The notes below the pieces were generated by a model, which made no database searches, was not told where the DNA came from, and was given only the letters and a program-made list of their open reading frames with translations. Both the position numbers and the translations under genes were made by a program. Below, piece by piece: positions 6,747 through 7,812 of a stretch of DNA of 7,812 bases; within the stretch, counting starts at the first letter, position 1, and each line of letters starts with the position of its first letter. This DNA comes from Noviherbaspirillum sp. (lineage in GTDB: Bacteria > Pseudomonadota > Gammaproteobacteria > Burkholderiales > Burkholderiaceae), in contig JAQGLQ010000102.1 in NCBI GenBank assembly GCA_028292785.1, positions 1 to 7,812 of the forward strand. The letters run 5' to 3'.

Positions 6747-7580
6747 ATGGATCCAATTCTCGCGCTCAAAGCGCTCATCATGGGCATAGTGGAAGGCCTG
6801 ACAGAATTTCTACCGATTTCCTCAACCGGGCATCTCATTCTTGCCGGCAGCCTGCTCAACTTCACCGGCGACAAAGTGAAGGTGTTCGAAATCGCGATCC
6901 AGGCCGGCGCGATGCTGGCAGTGTGCTGGGAATATCGCCGGCGCATCGCCGGCGTGCTGACAGGCTTGTTCAGCGATGCCAAGGCCCAGCGGCTGGCGCT
7001 GAATCTGATCATCGCTTTCCTGCCTGCGGCATTGCTCGGTTTCCTGTTCAGCAAGAAAATCAAGGAGGTGCTGTTCGCGCCGGTTCCGGTGGCACTCGCC
7101 TTCATAATCGGCGGCCTGATCATCCTGTGGGTGGAACGGCGCAATAGAAACAGCCCGGTGGCGGTGCGCATCGAATCGGTTGACGATATGTCGGCGCTGG
7201 ATGCGTTGAAGGTGGGCATCGCGCAGGCATTCGCGCTGTTGCCGGGCACCAGCCGTTCGGGCGCCACCATCATCGGCGGCATGCTGTTCGGCCTGTCGCG
7301 CAAGGCGGCCACCGAATTCTCCTTCTTTCTCGCGATACCGACGCTGTTCGCGGCCACCATTTATTCGCTCTACAAGGATCGCGGCCTGCTGACGATGGCC
7401 GACGTGCCGATGTTCGGGGTCGGCACCGTCGCCGCTTTCGCCTCCGCATTCCTGTGCGTGCGCTGGCTGCTGCGCTATATCAGCACGCACGATTTCACAA
7501 TCTTCGCCTGGTACCGCATCGTGTTCGGCTTTGTCGTGCTCGCCAGCGCGTACGGCGGCTGGGTGGTGTGGGCGGAGTAA
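6747..7580 (+). CDS. uppP: Undecaprenyl-diphosphatase UppP (BacA family)
   Basis: The 277-residue polytopic inner-membrane enzyme removes a phosphate from undecaprenyl diphosphate to regenerate the lipid carrier for peptidoglycan and other envelope polymers; overexpression of the family gives bacitracin resistance. The first signature is [14 protein letters not shown], with the acidic pair E16 and E20 and residues S25-H29. The second is PGTSRSGAT (166-174), containing the conserved arginine R170. Together these form the active site in BacA structures. Several hydrophobic helices fit the fold, and the length is typical (E. coli about 273). The start is the ATG preceding [12 protein letters not shown]; only a weak GGA lies upstream, three bases from it. 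The gene follows the terminator, so it probably has its own promoter, but I could not identify a convincing -10 box. Confidence 0.97.
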   Translation: MDPILALKALIMGIVEGLTEFLPISSTGHLILAGSLLNFTGDKVKVFEIAIQAGAMLAVCWEYRRRIAGVLTGLFSDAKAQRLALNLIIAFLPAALLGFLFSKKIKEVLFAPVPVALAFIIGGLIILWVERRNRNSPVAVRIESVDDMSALDALKVGIAQAFALLPGTSRSGATIIGGMLFGLSRKAATEFSFFLAIPTLFAATIYSLYKDRGLLTMADVPMFGVGTVAAFASAFLCVRWLLRYISTHDFTIFAWYRIVFGFVVLASAYGGWVVWAE

Positions 7581-7603
7581 TCGGAGCGGATTAAAATAGC
7601 GGG

Positions 7604-7812
7604 ATGTCTGAAACGAACACTCGGGAGCGTGCGCTCCATATTCTTCAATCCGTATTCGGGTATCCCTCGTTTCGCGGCCAGCAGGCGGAAATTGTCGAGC
7701 AGGTATCGCGCGGCGGCGATGCGCTGGTACTGATGCCGACCGGTGGCGGCAAATCGCTTTGCTATCAGATTCCTTCCCTGGTGCGCGACGGCGTCGGCGT
7801 GGTGGTGTCGCC
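7604..7812 (+). CDS. recQ: ATP-dependent DNA helicase RecQ, N-terminal fragment, cut by window edge
   Basis: The first 69 codons are present. Residues 18-30 (FGYPSFRGQQAEI) match the RecQ motif 0 region that contacts the adenine of ATP. Residues 44-55 contain Walker A (MPTGGGKSLCYQ, lysine K50), characteristic of RecQ superfamily 2 helicases. RecQ unwinds DNA 3' to 5' in recombination and replication-fork repair. The gene begins 23 bases after uppP on the same strand. There is no clear ribosome binding site; a TAAAAT hexamer (7592-7597) lies just ahead of the ATG. The later helicase motifs, RQC and HRDC domains are outside the window. Confidence 0.93.
   Translation, partial: MSETNTRERALHILQSVFGYPSFRGQQAEIVEQVSRGGDALVLMPTGGGKSLCYQIPSLVRDGVGVVVS

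Overview
The window is GC-rich, densely coded DNA that looks proteobacterial. Family content (RND pump, MacAB-type ABC pump, YkgJ-type protein, YceB-like lipoprotein, UppP, RecQ) and protein style suggest a betaproteobacterium. That placement is inference from recalled family resemblance, not from a search.

Left part, minus strand, read from 2033 down to 1: a TetR/AcrR-type repressor gene, an RND-type periplasmic adaptor whose ATG overlaps the repressor's stop, a 134-base gap, and the first 28 codons of an AcrB-type RND permease that runs off the left edge. This is a self-regulated tripartite efflux operon. A clear sigma70-type promoter (TTGACG, 17 bases, TATATT) lies before the repressor gene. 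A 28-base dyad (2043-2070) covers its -10 box and probable transcription start, and is the likely TetR operator.

Centre, plus strand, 2263-6651: a divergently transcribed run made of a MacA-like adaptor, a MacB-like ATPase, a MacB-like FtsX-fold permease, a small cysteine-rich YkgJ-family protein and a YceB/DUF1439-like lipoprotein. The first four genes are packed with overlaps or gaps of a few bases, and the run ends at a hairpin with a T-tract at 6674-6708. MacB is split into two polypeptides. The adaptor is unusually long because an apparent LTXXQ (Spy/CpxP-like) helical segment is inserted in its membrane-proximal domain. This is the most unusual feature seen.

Right part, plus strand: uppP (undecaprenyl-diphosphatase) and, after 23 bases, the start of recQ, cut by the window edge. 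These look like ordinary chromosomal genes. I saw no tRNA, rRNA, CRISPR array, insertion sequence or attachment site.

Taken together, the window is an envelope-export locus: two divergent efflux systems around one 229-base control region, next to cell-wall lipid recycling. No outer-membrane TolC-type channel is encoded here, so both pumps must use one encoded elsewhere.
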